A stretch of DNA of 64,000 bases from DAIDKA01 sp036498905. Lineage in GTDB: Bacteria; Pseudomonadota; Gammaproteobacteria; Steroidobacterales; Steroidobacteraceae. The stretch's first letter is position 1. Each line of letters starts with the position of its first letter. Below, one piece after another: positions 16,851 through 25,801 of this stretch. The position numbers and the translations under genes were made by a program. The notes under the pieces are model-generated. The model saw nothing but the letters and a program-made list of their open reading frames with translations. It had not been told where the DNA came from and did not search any database. The DNA lies in assembly GCA_036498905.1 (NCBI GenBank), contig DASYER010000039.1:1-64000 (forward strand), in the 5' to 3' direction.

Positions 16851-18313
16851 TTGGGGCCTCCCGGTTGAGTTTTCCCATCTGCTTGCGGAATTGTACCGCC
16901 CAGCGCCAGAAAGAGCTGCACGGTATCCAAGTAGCGCTGGCCAACCGCCCGCACGTAGCCGAGGCGTGCCTGCTGGTAGGAGCGCTCCGCATCCAGTACC
17001 TGCAGCACCCCGGTGTTGCCCTCCGCGTAACTGGCCCGCGCCAGCTCGAGATTGCTCTGGGCCGCCTGTTGCGCCTGGTCTTGCGCATCGAGCTGCTCGG
17101 CGTCGTGATGCAGTGCCTCCAGCATATCGGCCACCTGCCCGAACGCCTCAAGTACGGTCTGTTGGTAAGTGGCCGCGGCTGCATGCATGGCATCGATGGC
17201 GGCGCGCTTCTGAGCATGCAGCGTACCCCCGTCGAACAGCGGAGCCGTCAGCCCCGAAATAAGACTCCAGGCGGTATCGGCGGAATCAAACAGCTGCCCA
17301 GCCTTGACCGCCTGCTGCCCAAGGGTGCCGGTGAGCTGAATCTTCGGATACAGATTCGAGTCAGCAACCCCGACGGCACTGGTCGCCGCATGCAATTGGG
17401 CCTCCGCCGCGAGAATGTCGGGGCGCCGATGGGCAAGCTCGGAGGGCAGGCTGACCGGTAGCTCGACAGGCAAGGTGATCTGTCCGAGGTCGAGATCGGT
17501 CGGCAGCGTATCGGCCGGAGGCTGACCAAGTACGACCGACAGCGCGTGATGGGCCTTGGTGAGTTCCTGGCGCAAGGGCGGCAGCAGCGCCGTATCGTTG
17601 GCAATCTGACTTTGGGCACTGACGACATCGATGCGCGCAACCGATCCGTCGCTGAAGGCCGTCTGCACCAGTTTCAGATTGTCCCGGTCCTGGCCCAGGA
17701 TGGTCTCAAGCGTTGCGATCTGGCCTTGGATTGAGGCAATGGAGAGTGCCTGCATGACGGCCTGCCCGGTGACCGTCAGGTAGGCCGCCTCGAGCTGGTG
17801 TTTTCTCACCTGCGCCAACGCGTATTCCTGTTCGATGCCGCGCGCGACGCCTCCGGTGTAGTCCAGCGTGTAGCTCACCGTTGCGCCGACGGCGTAGTAG
17901 GTAAAGGGCGGCAGATTGAAAAAACCGCCCAGAAATTCGTCGCCGTATTTCTGGCGGCCACTGCCCGCGCTCAGGCCTACCTGAGGATAGCGCATGCCTG
18001 CCTGCGCCAACGCCAGCTCCTGAGCCTGCGCAAGGGTCGCAGCGGAGGCCGCAAGGGTTCTATTCTTGGCGACGGCCTGTCTGACGATGCCGTTCATGGA
18101 ATCGGAGCGGAAAAGAGCCCACCAATCCCCTTCAATCTCCTGCCCCAACGCGACATGCTGCACGCCGTTGCCCTGCTGCAGCCCGTCGCTGGCTGAGGTG
18201 TCCGCAATGTAACGCGTGGCGGCCGGCGGCTCGGGTCGGATGAAGTTCGGACCGGTCGTGCAGCCGCAGAGCATGGCCGCGCAGGCCAGTGTGAGAATGC
18301 GATTCATGGTCAT
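16847..18313 (-). CDS. RND/MFS efflux outer-membrane lipoprotein channel (NodT family)
   Basis: 488 residues, TolC/OprM-type channel. The lipobox is in AAMLCGCTTGP, giving a lipid-anchored N-terminus after cleavage before the second cysteine (C18), followed by the two repeated OEP domains of long helices and strands (for example LAQAQELALAQAGMRYPQVGLSAG). It completes a tripartite exporter with the EmrA/EmrB-like proteins encoded just upstream, crossing the outer membrane. It overlaps emrB-like and zinc-ribbon genes by 4 bases. Confidence 0.93.
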   Translation of the reverse strand: MTMNRILTLACAAMLCGCTTGPNFIRPEPPAATRYIADTSASDGLQQGNGVQHVALGQEIEGDWWALFRSDSMNGIVRQAVAKNRTLAASAATLAQAQELALAQAGMRYPQVGLSAGSGRQKYGDEFLGGFFNLPPFTYYAVGATVSYTLDYTGGVARGIEQEYALAQVRKHQLEAAYLTVTGQAVMQALSIASIQGQIATLETILGQDRDNLKLVQTAFSDGSVARIDVVSAQSQIANDTALLPPLRQELTKAHHALSVVLGQPPADTLPTDLDLGQITLPVELPVSLPSELAHRRPDILAAEAQLHAATSAVGVADSNLYPKIQLTGTLGQQAVKAGQLFDSADTAWSLISGLTAPLFDGGTLHAQKRAAIDAMHAAAATYQQTVLEAFGQVADMLEALHHDAEQLDAQDQAQQAAQSNLELARASYAEGNTGVLQVLDAERSYQQARLGYVRAVGQRYLDTVQLFLALGGTIPQADGKTQPGGPN

Positions 18314-19842
18314 TCGATAGCCACCGGTTCTGCGCTCGCCGCCCGGCCCTTGCGCAGCAGCAGCACGCAGGGAATCGACGCCAGGCTCAGGACCATCATC
18401 AACTTGAAATCATTGTTGTAGGCAATCATCGCCGCCTGCCGGGTCACGGTGGAGTTGAGCGCAACCAGATTCGGCAAGGTCGGCAGTGAATCGGTCAGTC
18501 GGTCCCGCAGGATCGGGCTGAACCGATTGACATGTTCGGCCAGCGTCGCATGCATGGTCTGGGTGTTACGCGTCAAAAGCGTTTCGACGATGGAAATGCC
18601 GATACTGCTCCCCAGATTCCGCGTCAGGCTGAATATGGCGGTGCCTTCATTGCGCAAAGCGGGTGACAGGGTCGCGAACGTCACGGCGGCAAGCGGCACA
18701 TAGACAAACCCCGTGCCCAGACCCTGAGCCAGTCCGGACCAGATGACGATCGAGGAATCCATCTGCAAATCAAAGCCGGCCATCTGCCAGGACGAGAACG
18801 CGGTCAGTGCAAAGCCGACCGCGATGATCACACGCGTATCTATCTTGCCCATGAGCCTGCCGACGATGAACATGGCGCAAAACGTGCCAAGACCCCGCGG
18901 CGCCGTCACCAGCCCGGTGGTCAGCACCGGATAGTTGAGCAGGTCCTGCAGCAACGGCGGCAACAGGGCGAGTGTCGCAAACAACACCGCGCCGACTATG
19001 AATATGAACACGTTGCCGGTCAGAAAATTCCTGTCTTTGAAAAGCGCCGGACTTACGAATGGCGGCTTCACCGTGGTGAGCATGTGCACGATGAACAGAT
19101 ACAGGGCCGTACCGGCAATGGTGGCCTCGATCCAGATTTCCCTGGAGCTGAACCAGTCTCGCAATTGCCCACGGTCGAGCATGAGCTGCAGGGCGCCGAT
19201 TCCAATGCTCAAGGCCGTGAAGCCGAAGAAATCAAATCGTGAGCGACGAATCGCCGTCTCGGACATGCCACTGGCGATACCCAGAAACGCGAGAATGCCG
19301 AATGGCACGTTGATATAGAAGACCCAGCGCCAATTGTAGTTCTCAGTCAGCCAGCCGCCCAATGCCGGCCCGATAATCGGGCCGATGGTGACGGCCATCA
19401 CCCAAATGGCCATCGCGCGAGCGTGATGCGACGGTGGGTTGATGTCGAGCAGCACGGCCTGTGACATGGGTACCAGCGCCGCTCCGCACAGTCCCTGCGC
19501 GAGCCGGGCGGCGACGATCTGCGGCAAGGACTGCGCCAGTCCGCAGAGCATGGATGCGACGGTGAAGCCGACGATGGAGTACAGCAGTATCCGCTTGCGG
19601 CCTATCTGACCGGCGAGCCAGCCGCTCAAGGGTGTCATGATGGCTGCGGCAATAATGTAGGAAGTCAGCACCCATGCCATCTGATCCTGGGTGGCGGACA
19701 GCGATCCTTGAATGCGCGGCAGCGCGACGTTGGCGATCGTGTTGTCGATCGACTGCATGATCGAAGCCAGCATGATCGAGGCCGTAATGAGAATCCGGCG
19801 CCGCGGATCGATACCTGCCGCGAATGCAGCCGCGTCACTCAC
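18310..19842 (-). CDS. DHA2-family MFS multidrug efflux permease (EmrB-like)
   Basis: 510 residues with about 14 membrane helices, as in DHA2 drug:H+ antiporters. Early motifs include SIDNTIANVALPRIQGSL (helix 1, the D-x-TIVNVALP pattern), the motif-A-type loop GWLAGQIGRKR between helices 2 and 3, and the motif C region ending in GPALGGWL. It sits between the EmrA-like adaptor and the outer-membrane channel with 4-base overlaps, so it should form the inner-membrane pump of the complex. Substrate range cannot be read from sequence. Confidence 0.95.
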   Translation of the reverse strand: MSDAAAFAAGIDPRRRILITASIMLASIMQSIDNTIANVALPRIQGSLSATQDQMAWVLTSYIIAAAIMTPLSGWLAGQIGRKRILLYSIVGFTVASMLCGLAQSLPQIVAARLAQGLCGAALVPMSQAVLLDINPPSHHARAMAIWVMAVTIGPIIGPALGGWLTENYNWRWVFYINVPFGILAFLGIASGMSETAIRRSRFDFFGFTALSIGIGALQLMLDRGQLRDWFSSREIWIEATIAGTALYLFIVHMLTTVKPPFVSPALFKDRNFLTGNVFIFIVGAVLFATLALLPPLLQDLLNYPVLTTGLVTAPRGLGTFCAMFIVGRLMGKIDTRVIIAVGFALTAFSSWQMAGFDLQMDSSIVIWSGLAQGLGTGFVYVPLAAVTFATLSPALRNEGTAIFSLTRNLGSSIGISIVETLLTRNTQTMHATLAEHVNRFSPILRDRLTDSLPTLPNLVALNSTVTRQAAMIAYNNDFKLMMVLSLASIPCVLLLRKGRAASAEPVAIE

Positions 19843-20969
19843 CTGGCTGTCACCGCTGATGCGTGGCTCGCAGTTGCAGCCAGCGGTTCCCTGTCGCGCA
19901 CCCGCGTATCGACGGTGACGTCGGCACTCAGGCCCGCCTGCAGCCGGAAACCACCTTCCAGATTGGTCAATTGCAGACGCACCGGAACGCGCTGCACGAC
20001 CTTTACCCAGTTGCCGGTCGCGTTCTCCGGCGGCAGCAGCGAGAACTGCGAGCCGGTGCCCGGACTCATGCTGGCCACCACTGCGGCAAACTTCCTGCCG
20101 GGATAACGGTCGATTACCACGGTGGCCTGCTGTCCGGCGCGCATCCGGGCGAGCTGGACTTCCTTGAAGTTCGCCTCAACCCAGACATCCTGAGCAGAAA
20201 CGAGGGCAAATACGGACGTGGAGGCGGCGATATAGTCGCCGATCTGCAGCTGATCCACCTTCGTCACAATGCCGTCAGTCGGAGCAGCGATGATTGTGTA
20301 TGAGAGGTACAGGCGCGCACGATCGAGTGCGGCCTGCGCCTGGGCGACCAGGGGATGTCGTTCAGGTGCGATATCCGGATCCCCGTCCAGATTTGCGAGG
20401 GCGACTCCGATTTGCTGCTGGACACTGGCCACCTGCTGACGGGCATCATCGAGGGCATGCGCGGCCTGGTCGAACTGAGCGCGCGAGGCGATACCGGATG
20501 CCAGCAGGCGCGTCTGGCGGTCGTATTGCTGTTGCGCATAGGTTTGAGCATCCCGCGCGGTGCGCAGCTCGACCTGCCGCTGCCGATACGCCGACTTCAG
20601 CGAGGCAATCTGAAGCCGGGTCGCCGCGAGGTGGGCGGCCGCGTCCTCGACGGCGATACGAAACGATGCATCGTCCAGCCGGAACAGAATCGCGCCGCGT
20701 CGCACCAGCTCGTTATCATGCACGTCGACCTCACTGACGCGGCCCGCCACATTGGCGCTGATCGACACCGTCGCGGCCTGGGTATAGGCATCGTCGGTGC
20801 TTTCGTAGCGGCCGTTGGTAAAATAGAAGTACAGGCCCGCTGCGACGACGATCGCGGCGCCAAGCCACATCAGAGGGCGACGCAATCGCTGCAGTCGGGT
20901 CTTCGGCGACGCCGGGCCTGCTGCTGGGCCGGCGTTCTCGTCGCGCGCAATGGGATTTTCAGCGTTCAT
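19839..20969 (-). CDS. HlyD/EmrA family periplasmic adaptor
   Basis: 376 residues from ATG 20969; this start overlaps the marR end by 11 bases and gives the usual short cytoplasmic N-terminus. One membrane helix (~39-60), then a split barrel-sandwich hybrid domain (VSISANVAGRVSEVDVHDNELVRRGAILF), a long coiled coil (~100-190) and the second lipoyl half (IIAAPTDGIVTKVDQLQIGDYI). It bridges the EmrB-like pump and the NodT-type channel. An upstream in-frame start at 21023 lies inside marR and is less likely. Confidence 0.93.
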   Translation of the reverse strand: MNAENPIARDENAGPAAGPASPKTRLQRLRRPLMWLGAAIVVAAGLYFYFTNGRYESTDDAYTQAATVSISANVAGRVSEVDVHDNELVRRGAILFRLDDASFRIAVEDAAAHLAATRLQIASLKSAYRQRQVELRTARDAQTYAQQQYDRQTRLLASGIASRAQFDQAAHALDDARQQVASVQQQIGVALANLDGDPDIAPERHPLVAQAQAALDRARLYLSYTIIAAPTDGIVTKVDQLQIGDYIAASTSVFALVSAQDVWVEANFKEVQLARMRAGQQATVVIDRYPGRKFAAVVASMSPGTGSQFSLLPPENATGNWVKVVQRVPVRLQLTNLEGGFRLQAGLSADVTVDTRVRDREPLAATASHASAVTAR

Positions 20970-21453
20970 GGCGACGACGTACGCGGGGATTGGCCGGCAG
21001 GGCCGTGGCAGCGGATGAAGCAAACGGCTCCAAGGTCGCCAGATTGTTGCGAATCTGGTCGAGCAAGGCGATCAGCACACCGATCTGCTTCCTGGGGATT
21101 TTGAGAAACGCCTCCTCACGGGTCAGATCGGCGAGCTTCCAGATATCATCGACCAGCGGCCTGGCCTTGGCTTTCAGGTAAATGCACCGGGCTCGTCGGT
21201 CAGCGGCATCGACACGGCGCTCCAGCCATCCTGCGGCGGCCATGCGATCCAGGATTCTCACCAGCGTCATGGGCTCGACATCGGTGAGCTCCGCCAGGCG
21301 CGCCTGACTGATGCCTTCATTCAAGGCCAGATAGACCAAGGCCCTGCATTGTGGGAGCGTCAGACCCAGCGCGGCCGCTCGCTGCTCGAAGCGGCGCACA
21401 TACAGACGGCTCACGTCTCGCAACAGAAAACCAAAGCTTCGCATCGGGTTCAT
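20959..21453 (-). CDS. MarR family transcriptional regulator
   Basis: 164 residues with the winged helix-turn-helix of MarR proteins: LTLPQCRALVYLALNEGISQARLAELTDVEPMTLVRILDRM, then the wing GWLERRVDAADRRARCIYL. Dimerising helices lie at both ends. It is the first gene of the emrAB/NodT operon and is probably its repressor, relieved by ligand. A 10-bp-arm inverted repeat lies 41-75 bases upstream of the start and is the likely operator. The effector is unknown. Confidence 0.92.
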   Translation of the reverse strand: MNPMRSFGFLLRDVSRLYVRRFEQRAAALGLTLPQCRALVYLALNEGISQARLAELTDVEPMTLVRILDRMAAAGWLERRVDAADRRARCIYLKAKARPLVDDIWKLADLTREEAFLKIPRKQIGVLIALLDQIRNNLATLEPFASSAATALPANPRVRRRHER

Positions 21454-21493
21454 TCATTCGCCCACAGGTAGAGACGAGCCAGTCGTCCCCTAT

Positions 21494-21528
21494 ATACTAA
21501 CAAATGGTATAATCACTGTTGTTAGTAT
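21494..21528. promoter_or_regulatory. Inverted repeat, candidate MarR operator
   Basis: ATACTAACAA (21494-21503) and its exact reverse complement TTGTTAGTAT (21519-21528), separated by 15 bases. It lies just upstream of the marR-emrAB operon in an AT-rich patch that stands out from the surrounding DNA. Position and symmetry fit an autoregulatory MarR site; binding is inferred. Confidence 0.6.
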
Positions 21529-21652
21529 TGTATGAGGAAGAGTCGCGCCGGGGCGTTCCTATCTCGACCGTATTTCGAATGTAGGTTATATATCTGTTGT
21601 AATCGATTGATTACACGCACTATATGCCTTGCACCAATGCGTCTCCGGCCCT

Positions 21653-21871
21653 TCACTTCCCTGCTTCGGGAGACTCCAGGCGCCCCACCGAGGCCTGCAG
21701 CGCAACCGCGAGAGCGCTGTCGCCGCTGATCATGTCCGCCCACTTCAGTGTGAGTCCCAAACGCTTGCCTCGCTGCGTCAGCCTTAGCGCCTCCGGAGAT
21801 AAAGTGATGACGTAGTCGATTCCGTCAATGACCAGGGAACGCTTCAGTGTCTTGTTGAGTGGAGTCATCAT
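21653..21871 (-). CDS. Conserved small hypothetical protein
   Basis: 72 residues from ATG 21871 (an adjacent ATG at 21868 is equally possible; the longer frame to 21949 has a poor N-terminus). The sequence KTLKRSLVIDGIDYVITLSP followed by GKRLGLTLKWADMISGDSALAVAL resembles a small conserved unknown family found in Proteobacteria. It is soluble, with no cysteines. Divergent from the DUF1810 gene. Confidence 0.6.
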   Translation of the reverse strand: MMTPLNKTLKRSLVIDGIDYVITLSPEALRLTQRGKRLGLTLKWADMISGDSALAVALQASVGRLESPEAGK

Positions 21872-21942
21872 TGGCAAATGGCGTTGGGTTGAGCAACTTG
21901 CACAATACTGCGCAGCTGGTGCCAGGAAAAGGAGAGCCGCGC

Positions 21943-22368
21943 ATGACACATGATTTGCAGCGCTTCGTGGATGCGCAGCGGCCGATTTACGATCAAGTGT
22001 GTTTGGAGCTTCGCCATGGCAAGAAGCGGTCGCATTGGATGTGGTTTATCTTCCCGCAATTACGCGGGCTGGGTCACAGCCCGATGGCGCAGCACTTTGC
22101 CATCGCCGACAAGGCACATGCGGAGGCGTACCTGGTGCACCCGACTGTGGGCAAGCGGCTGCGCGATTGTGTGCAGCTGGTGAACAGCCACGCTGGCCTG
22201 ACCGCCGCAGACATCTTCGGCTACCCGGATTGTCTGAAGCTGCACTCGTCATTGACGCTGTTTCATGCAGCAACGCCGCAGGAGCAGATGTTCACCCAGG
22301 CGCTGCGGCAGTTCTACGACGGAAAACTTGATCAAGCGTCGCTGCAGCGGCTGCAGGCCCAACTCTGA
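21943..22368 (+). CDS. DUF1810 family protein
   Basis: 141 residues from ATG 21943, preceded by AAAAGGAGAG; this matches the ~140-residue length of DUF1810 proteins. Family signatures are seen: LQRFVDAQRPIYDQV at the N-terminus, KRSHWMWFIFPQLRGLGHS, and a C-terminal helix region with SSLTLFHAATP. DUF1810 proteins are cytoplasmic and lack an established function. Monocistronic; convergent with the MDR reductase gene. Confidence 0.9.
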   Translation: MTHDLQRFVDAQRPIYDQVCLELRHGKKRSHWMWFIFPQLRGLGHSPMAQHFAIADKAHAEAYLVHPTVGKRLRDCVQLVNSHAGLTAADIFGYPDCLKLHSSLTLFHAATPQEQMFTQALRQFYDGKLDQASLQRLQAQL

Positions 22369-22381
22369 GCAATCCCGCACC

Positions 22382-23326
22382 CTAAGACACACAGAGCACG
22401 ACCTTGCCGACGGGATGGACATGCTCGAGAAATTCCTGGGCCGCCGCGGCGTCATTGAGCTGAAAGATTTTCGTGACGACCGGCTTTACCTTGCCGCCAT
22501 CAATGAGTTCACCGATAGCGGCCAGGTCTTCGCCGCTTTCGGTGACGGTGTAGCGCAGCGCGCGTACCCCGCATGCGGCCGCCTTCTCCTTCGAAGGCTC
22601 GTTCACGGTCGACACCAGCGCGCCACCCTTCTTCAGCACCTGCCAGGAACGATCTTGGATCTGCCCACCGACCAGATCGAAGACCAGATCGACATCACAG
22701 ACCAGATCCTCGAACCGTTGGGCCTGGTAGTCGATGACCTGATCAGCACCGAGGCGACGGACGAATTCGACATGTGGCGCGGAGACGGTCGTCGTGACAA
22801 GGGCGCCCTTGGACTTCGCAAATTGGATGGCAAAGTGCCCGACCCCGCCTGAGCCGCCGTGAATCAGCAGCCGCTGTCCTTGCTTCAAATTGCCGTACTT
22901 GAACAACCCCTGCCATGCCGTCAGCGCCGCGAGTGGCACGGCGCCTGCCTGGATCACATCGAGGGATGCCGGCTTCGGTGCCGCTTCGGTGACCTTGACG
23001 ACTGCGTACTCGGCATAGCCGCCGCGTCCGATTCCCGGCATCGCGAACACCGCATCTCCCTCGCAGAACTGTGAGGCTGCCTGTCCGCATTCCACGACAA
23101 TTCCGGCGACTTCGCGACCGAGCACAAACGGCAGCTTGTCCTGCTTCACGGCGGGATACCTGCCGCTGCGGATTTTGTAGTCCACCGGATTCACACCCGC
23201 TGCCGCAACTTTGACGAGCAGCTCCCCCGTGCCCGGAGTGGGAACCTCAACACTCTCAAGGCGCAGCATTTCCGGACCGCCAAATTCGCGGATTCGGATG
23301 GCTCCCATCGTAGCTAGGCTGTTCAT
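22382..23326 (-). CDS. Zinc-independent MDR-family NADP-dependent oxidoreductase (quinone-reductase-like)
   Basis: 314 residues from ATG 23326, with AAGGAG just upstream; the frame runs back to 23674 but only this start gives a normal MDR N-terminus. The GroES-like domain (residues ~10-125) contains VKVAAAGVNPVDYKIRSG, and the Rossmann domain carries GGSGGVGHFAIQFAK for NADP(H). The zinc-binding cysteines of alcohol dehydrogenases are absent, so it groups with quinone oxidoreductase/enoyl reductase types. Likely a cytoplasmic NADPH-dependent reductase of unsaturated or quinone compounds. Single gene. Confidence 0.92.
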   Translation of the reverse strand: MNSLATMGAIRIREFGGPEMLRLESVEVPTPGTGELLVKVAAAGVNPVDYKIRSGRYPAVKQDKLPFVLGREVAGIVVECGQAASQFCEGDAVFAMPGIGRGGYAEYAVVKVTEAAPKPASLDVIQAGAVPLAALTAWQGLFKYGNLKQGQRLLIHGGSGGVGHFAIQFAKSKGALVTTTVSAPHVEFVRRLGADQVIDYQAQRFEDLVCDVDLVFDLVGGQIQDRSWQVLKKGGALVSTVNEPSKEKAAACGVRALRYTVTESGEDLAAIGELIDGGKVKPVVTKIFQLNDAAAAQEFLEHVHPVGKVVLCVS

Positions 23327-23441
23327 AGCGCGCGCTCCTTGGTGTTGCCGTTCGGTCAGTGATGGACTGCCGCGCGCCGTGAATGTTCCACAGAATCGGG
23401 AGCGACCTATCTGCAAGAATGCCGGGCTTCTTCGGTGGGAA

Positions 23442-24059
23442 TCATGACTTGACCCAGGAATCGAGCCGAAAGCCCGAATGACGCTCCGCGCGTAACGGGA
23501 ATAGGCCCAGACTCTGAGTGAGGATTTCGTGGACTCGCTCGCCGTGGAGGATGTGCGCAGAGCTTTCCGCCAGCCCATGTACGGCCAGGAATTCGCCATC
23601 GTGCACCAGCCGATCGGCCCACCGCGCAGCCAGTCCTGAGAGTTCCTGGGCTGACAGGTAGCAGCCGATTTCACTGAATACGATCAGGTCCAGCGGCGTA
23701 TCGGGCATGAACGTGCGGATATCGACGCATAGAACCTCGACATTGGGTTGATCCGCGCAGCGCAGCTTTGCCTGCTCCACGGCGCTGGGCGCAAAGTCGC
23801 AGGCAATTACGCGCTTGGCCATTTCCCCCAATTGCCGGGTCAGAACACCCGTCGAGCACCCCGGTTCGTACACCGTGCCGTAAGCTGCCATGCGCAGGGA
23901 GGCGATGATGGTCCGATGGCGATTGAGCTCATAGGCACTGTCTTCGCATGACCACGGATCACGTCCGCCGCGATAGCGTGCCTCAAAGGCCTCCGCCGAG
24001 GCGTTGGCGCTCTTCGCATCGGCCCGACTGGACGGCCTGGGAGTGTCATCGGAAGTCAC
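23442..24059 (-). CDS. SAM-dependent methyltransferase, NodS-like
   Basis: 205 residues from a GTG codon (24059). The N-terminal EARYRGGRDPWSCEDSAYEL element is typical of the NodS-like group. Motif I is YEPGCSTGVLTRQLG (SAM binding), with CDFAPSAVEQAK for motif II and DLIVFSEIGCYLS for motif IV. NodS N-methylates chito-oligosaccharides, but relatives outside rhizobia act on unknown small molecules. No glycan genes are adjacent. Start slightly uncertain because no ATG exists upstream of the conserved part. Confidence 0.85.
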   Translation of the reverse strand: MTSDDTPRPSSRADAKSANASAEAFEARYRGGRDPWSCEDSAYELNRHRTIIASLRMAAYGTVYEPGCSTGVLTRQLGEMAKRVIACDFAPSAVEQAKLRCADQPNVEVLCVDIRTFMPDTPLDLIVFSEIGCYLSAQELSGLAARWADRLVHDGEFLAVHGLAESSAHILHGERVHEILTQSLGLFPLRAERHSGFRLDSWVKS

Positions 24060-24138
24060 GATGCGTGAATTATTTGGTGGCCTTGCGCAGATTCATGTCA
24101 GGCGGACGCCGCGGTTATTGTGAGATTTCTGCACCTGA

Positions 24139-24945
24139 CTAGAATCCGCACGCTCTGGCGAGCAGCAAGAGACCGATCGCCATGAGGATGGCGCCGATGA
24201 CTCGCGCAATGCGCTCGCTGGCGGGCGCAACACGTTCGGCAGTGATCGCGAGCGTCACCATGGCCATCACGCGAAGGTCCATGGGCCCGAGGGTCAGCAG
24301 GACGGCCGTCAGGCCGAGACAACAGTAACTGCAGTCCAGACCACAGCGCAGACCATATCGCCATGCAGCGCCCACTTCGGCCGGCAGGATCCTGTCCCGG
24401 CCCGGGCAACTGCGGCAGCAGTGCATTCGGCGGGCCTTCCACCCCGTAAACTGCAAGGTGCCGGCAATGAGCGGGAGCGCTGCGAGCGCATACGGAAGGC
24501 CGCGAGCCATTACCGGCGGCCACACCTGGACAGTTGCCACGGCGAGGCCCAGGGCAAAGACAGCCATGCCGAAGGCGCCCCACACGGTGAAATAACCTGC
24601 GCCCACCACACCGGCGAGCCAATCCAGGTGGGCCTCCCCTCTCCCACCGATCGCCCGACGGTAGCGCCAAAGCATGGGGAGGAGGGATGGCAGCATCATC
24701 GCGATCATCATCGCGAGCCACATGCCGAGAAATGCAGCCGCGATGCCGGGCCAGCTCTGGCCCGGCATCCGCATCCATGGCATCGACATGGACGCGGACA
24801 TGCGCACGGTGTATGCGAGGCCGCCGGCAAAGAACAGCAACGCCGCACCGAAGAAGGCCCGCTCGGAACTGAATGGGCTTGCAACTACGCGCCATCGCAT
24901 TTGCCCGTCGGGCCCACGAGCTCGCTCAGCGCTTGCTGTATTCAT
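24139..24945 (-). CDS. DUF2182 membrane protein
   Basis: 268 residues from ATG 24945; the gene overlaps the end of the DUF899 gene by 20 bases. About seven helices are predicted. Family features include the methionine-rich stretch MPWMRMPGQSWPGIAAAFLGMW and MMIAMMLPSLLPML, and a central cysteine cluster (HCCRSCPGRDRIL and CGLDCSYCCLG). The Met/Cys content suggests copper or other soft-metal handling; DUF2182 proteins are often linked to metal-related DUF1326 proteins, but none is seen here. Probably co-transcribed with the DUF899 gene. Confidence 0.85.
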   Translation of the reverse strand: MNTASAERARGPDGQMRWRVVASPFSSERAFFGAALLFFAGGLAYTVRMSASMSMPWMRMPGQSWPGIAAAFLGMWLAMMIAMMLPSLLPMLWRYRRAIGGRGEAHLDWLAGVVGAGYFTVWGAFGMAVFALGLAVATVQVWPPVMARGLPYALAALPLIAGTLQFTGWKARRMHCCRSCPGRDRILPAEVGAAWRYGLRCGLDCSYCCLGLTAVLLTLGPMDLRVMAMVTLAITAERVAPASERIARVIGAILMAIGLLLLARACGF

Positions 24946-25708
24946 CGTGCCGGCGCCACCAGATTCCCGTCTCATTGCGTCCCTTCGGGGCACGGTCGAG
25001 CCACTGGTACATGCCCCAAAGCCCGTCAAGCCCGCGCCCGAAGGCCGAATAGGTGTGGTAGACGAGGCCGTCCTCCAGGACGAACGTACTCATGCCCGGC
25101 CGCTCGCGCGTGTAGGTCGCCATGTCGGTTCCGGTCATCGCCGCATTCTCGGCCACGGGTCCTTCGCCGCGCTTTGTGAGGGCATCGCCAATGCCAGCGG
25201 AGTCCCAGGGCGGCTCGCGCCGGTAGTTGTATTCGATGCCCTGCCGCTGCTGCGCTTCGGTGAAGGAAACATTGAAATCGAAGTTGAACTCACCGCCAAG
25301 CGGCGACACCCAGGGAAATGACCATCCCATCCGCCGCCGGTAGGCCTGCAGCTTCGCAAGCGGTGCCAGCGATATCGCGGTAAATCCAACATCGTGATTC
25401 TGCAGGTGAACCGCGATGCCGTTGAAGCCGTCGGCTATCGATGAGCAGGACGCGCACCCCGCGGCGTAGTCAGGCCCGAACATGAAGTGATACACGACAA
25501 GCTGTGAGCGACCCTCAAACAGATCTGCCAACGATGCGCTTCCGGCCTCGGTTTCGAATCGATATTCCTTGTCGATCCGCACCCATGGCAGCTCCTGTCG
25601 CTGGCGCGCCAGGACGTCGCCGCGCCGAGTGTGCTCCTTCTCCAGTTTCAGCAGCTCGAGGCGCTCGCCAAGCCAACCACTGCGTGTACCCGTTCTGTGT
25701 TTCGTCAT
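24926..25708 (-). CDS. DUF899 family thioredoxin-fold-like protein
   Basis: 260 residues from ATG 25708, preceded by AGGAG; the longer frame to 26131 runs under the opposite regulator gene. Family hallmarks: an N-terminal helix with LLKLEKEHTRRGDVLARQR, LADLFEGRSQLVVYHFMFGPDY, the cysteine pair in AGCASCSS, and the C-terminal LDGLWGMYQWLDRAPKGR. DUF899 proteins are soluble and thioredoxin-like in fold; function is not established. Divergent from a regulator gene 93 bases away, which may control it, and overlapping the DUF2182 gene. Confidence 0.88.
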   Translation of the reverse strand: MTKHRTGTRSGWLGERLELLKLEKEHTRRGDVLARQRQELPWVRIDKEYRFETEAGSASLADLFEGRSQLVVYHFMFGPDYAAGCASCSSIADGFNGIAVHLQNHDVGFTAISLAPLAKLQAYRRRMGWSFPWVSPLGGEFNFDFNVSFTEAQQRQGIEYNYRREPPWDSAGIGDALTKRGEGPVAENAAMTGTDMATYTRERPGMSTFVLEDGLVYHTYSAFGRGLDGLWGMYQWLDRAPKGRNETGIWWRRHDEYSKR

Positions 25709-25801
25709 CGTCCTGCTCCTTGTCTGCGGCCCTGCTTCGTTGTGGGATAATCTAAGCGCTCGACAACGAGGGATGGGAGTGACAAGTTTGGCGGGATTGG
25801 G

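Noticed and set aside
21508..21540. TATAAT on the plus strand followed by ATG at 21532
   Set aside because: The downstream 65-codon frame has no ribosome site or recognisable protein; the AT-rich patch is better explained by the marR regulatory region.
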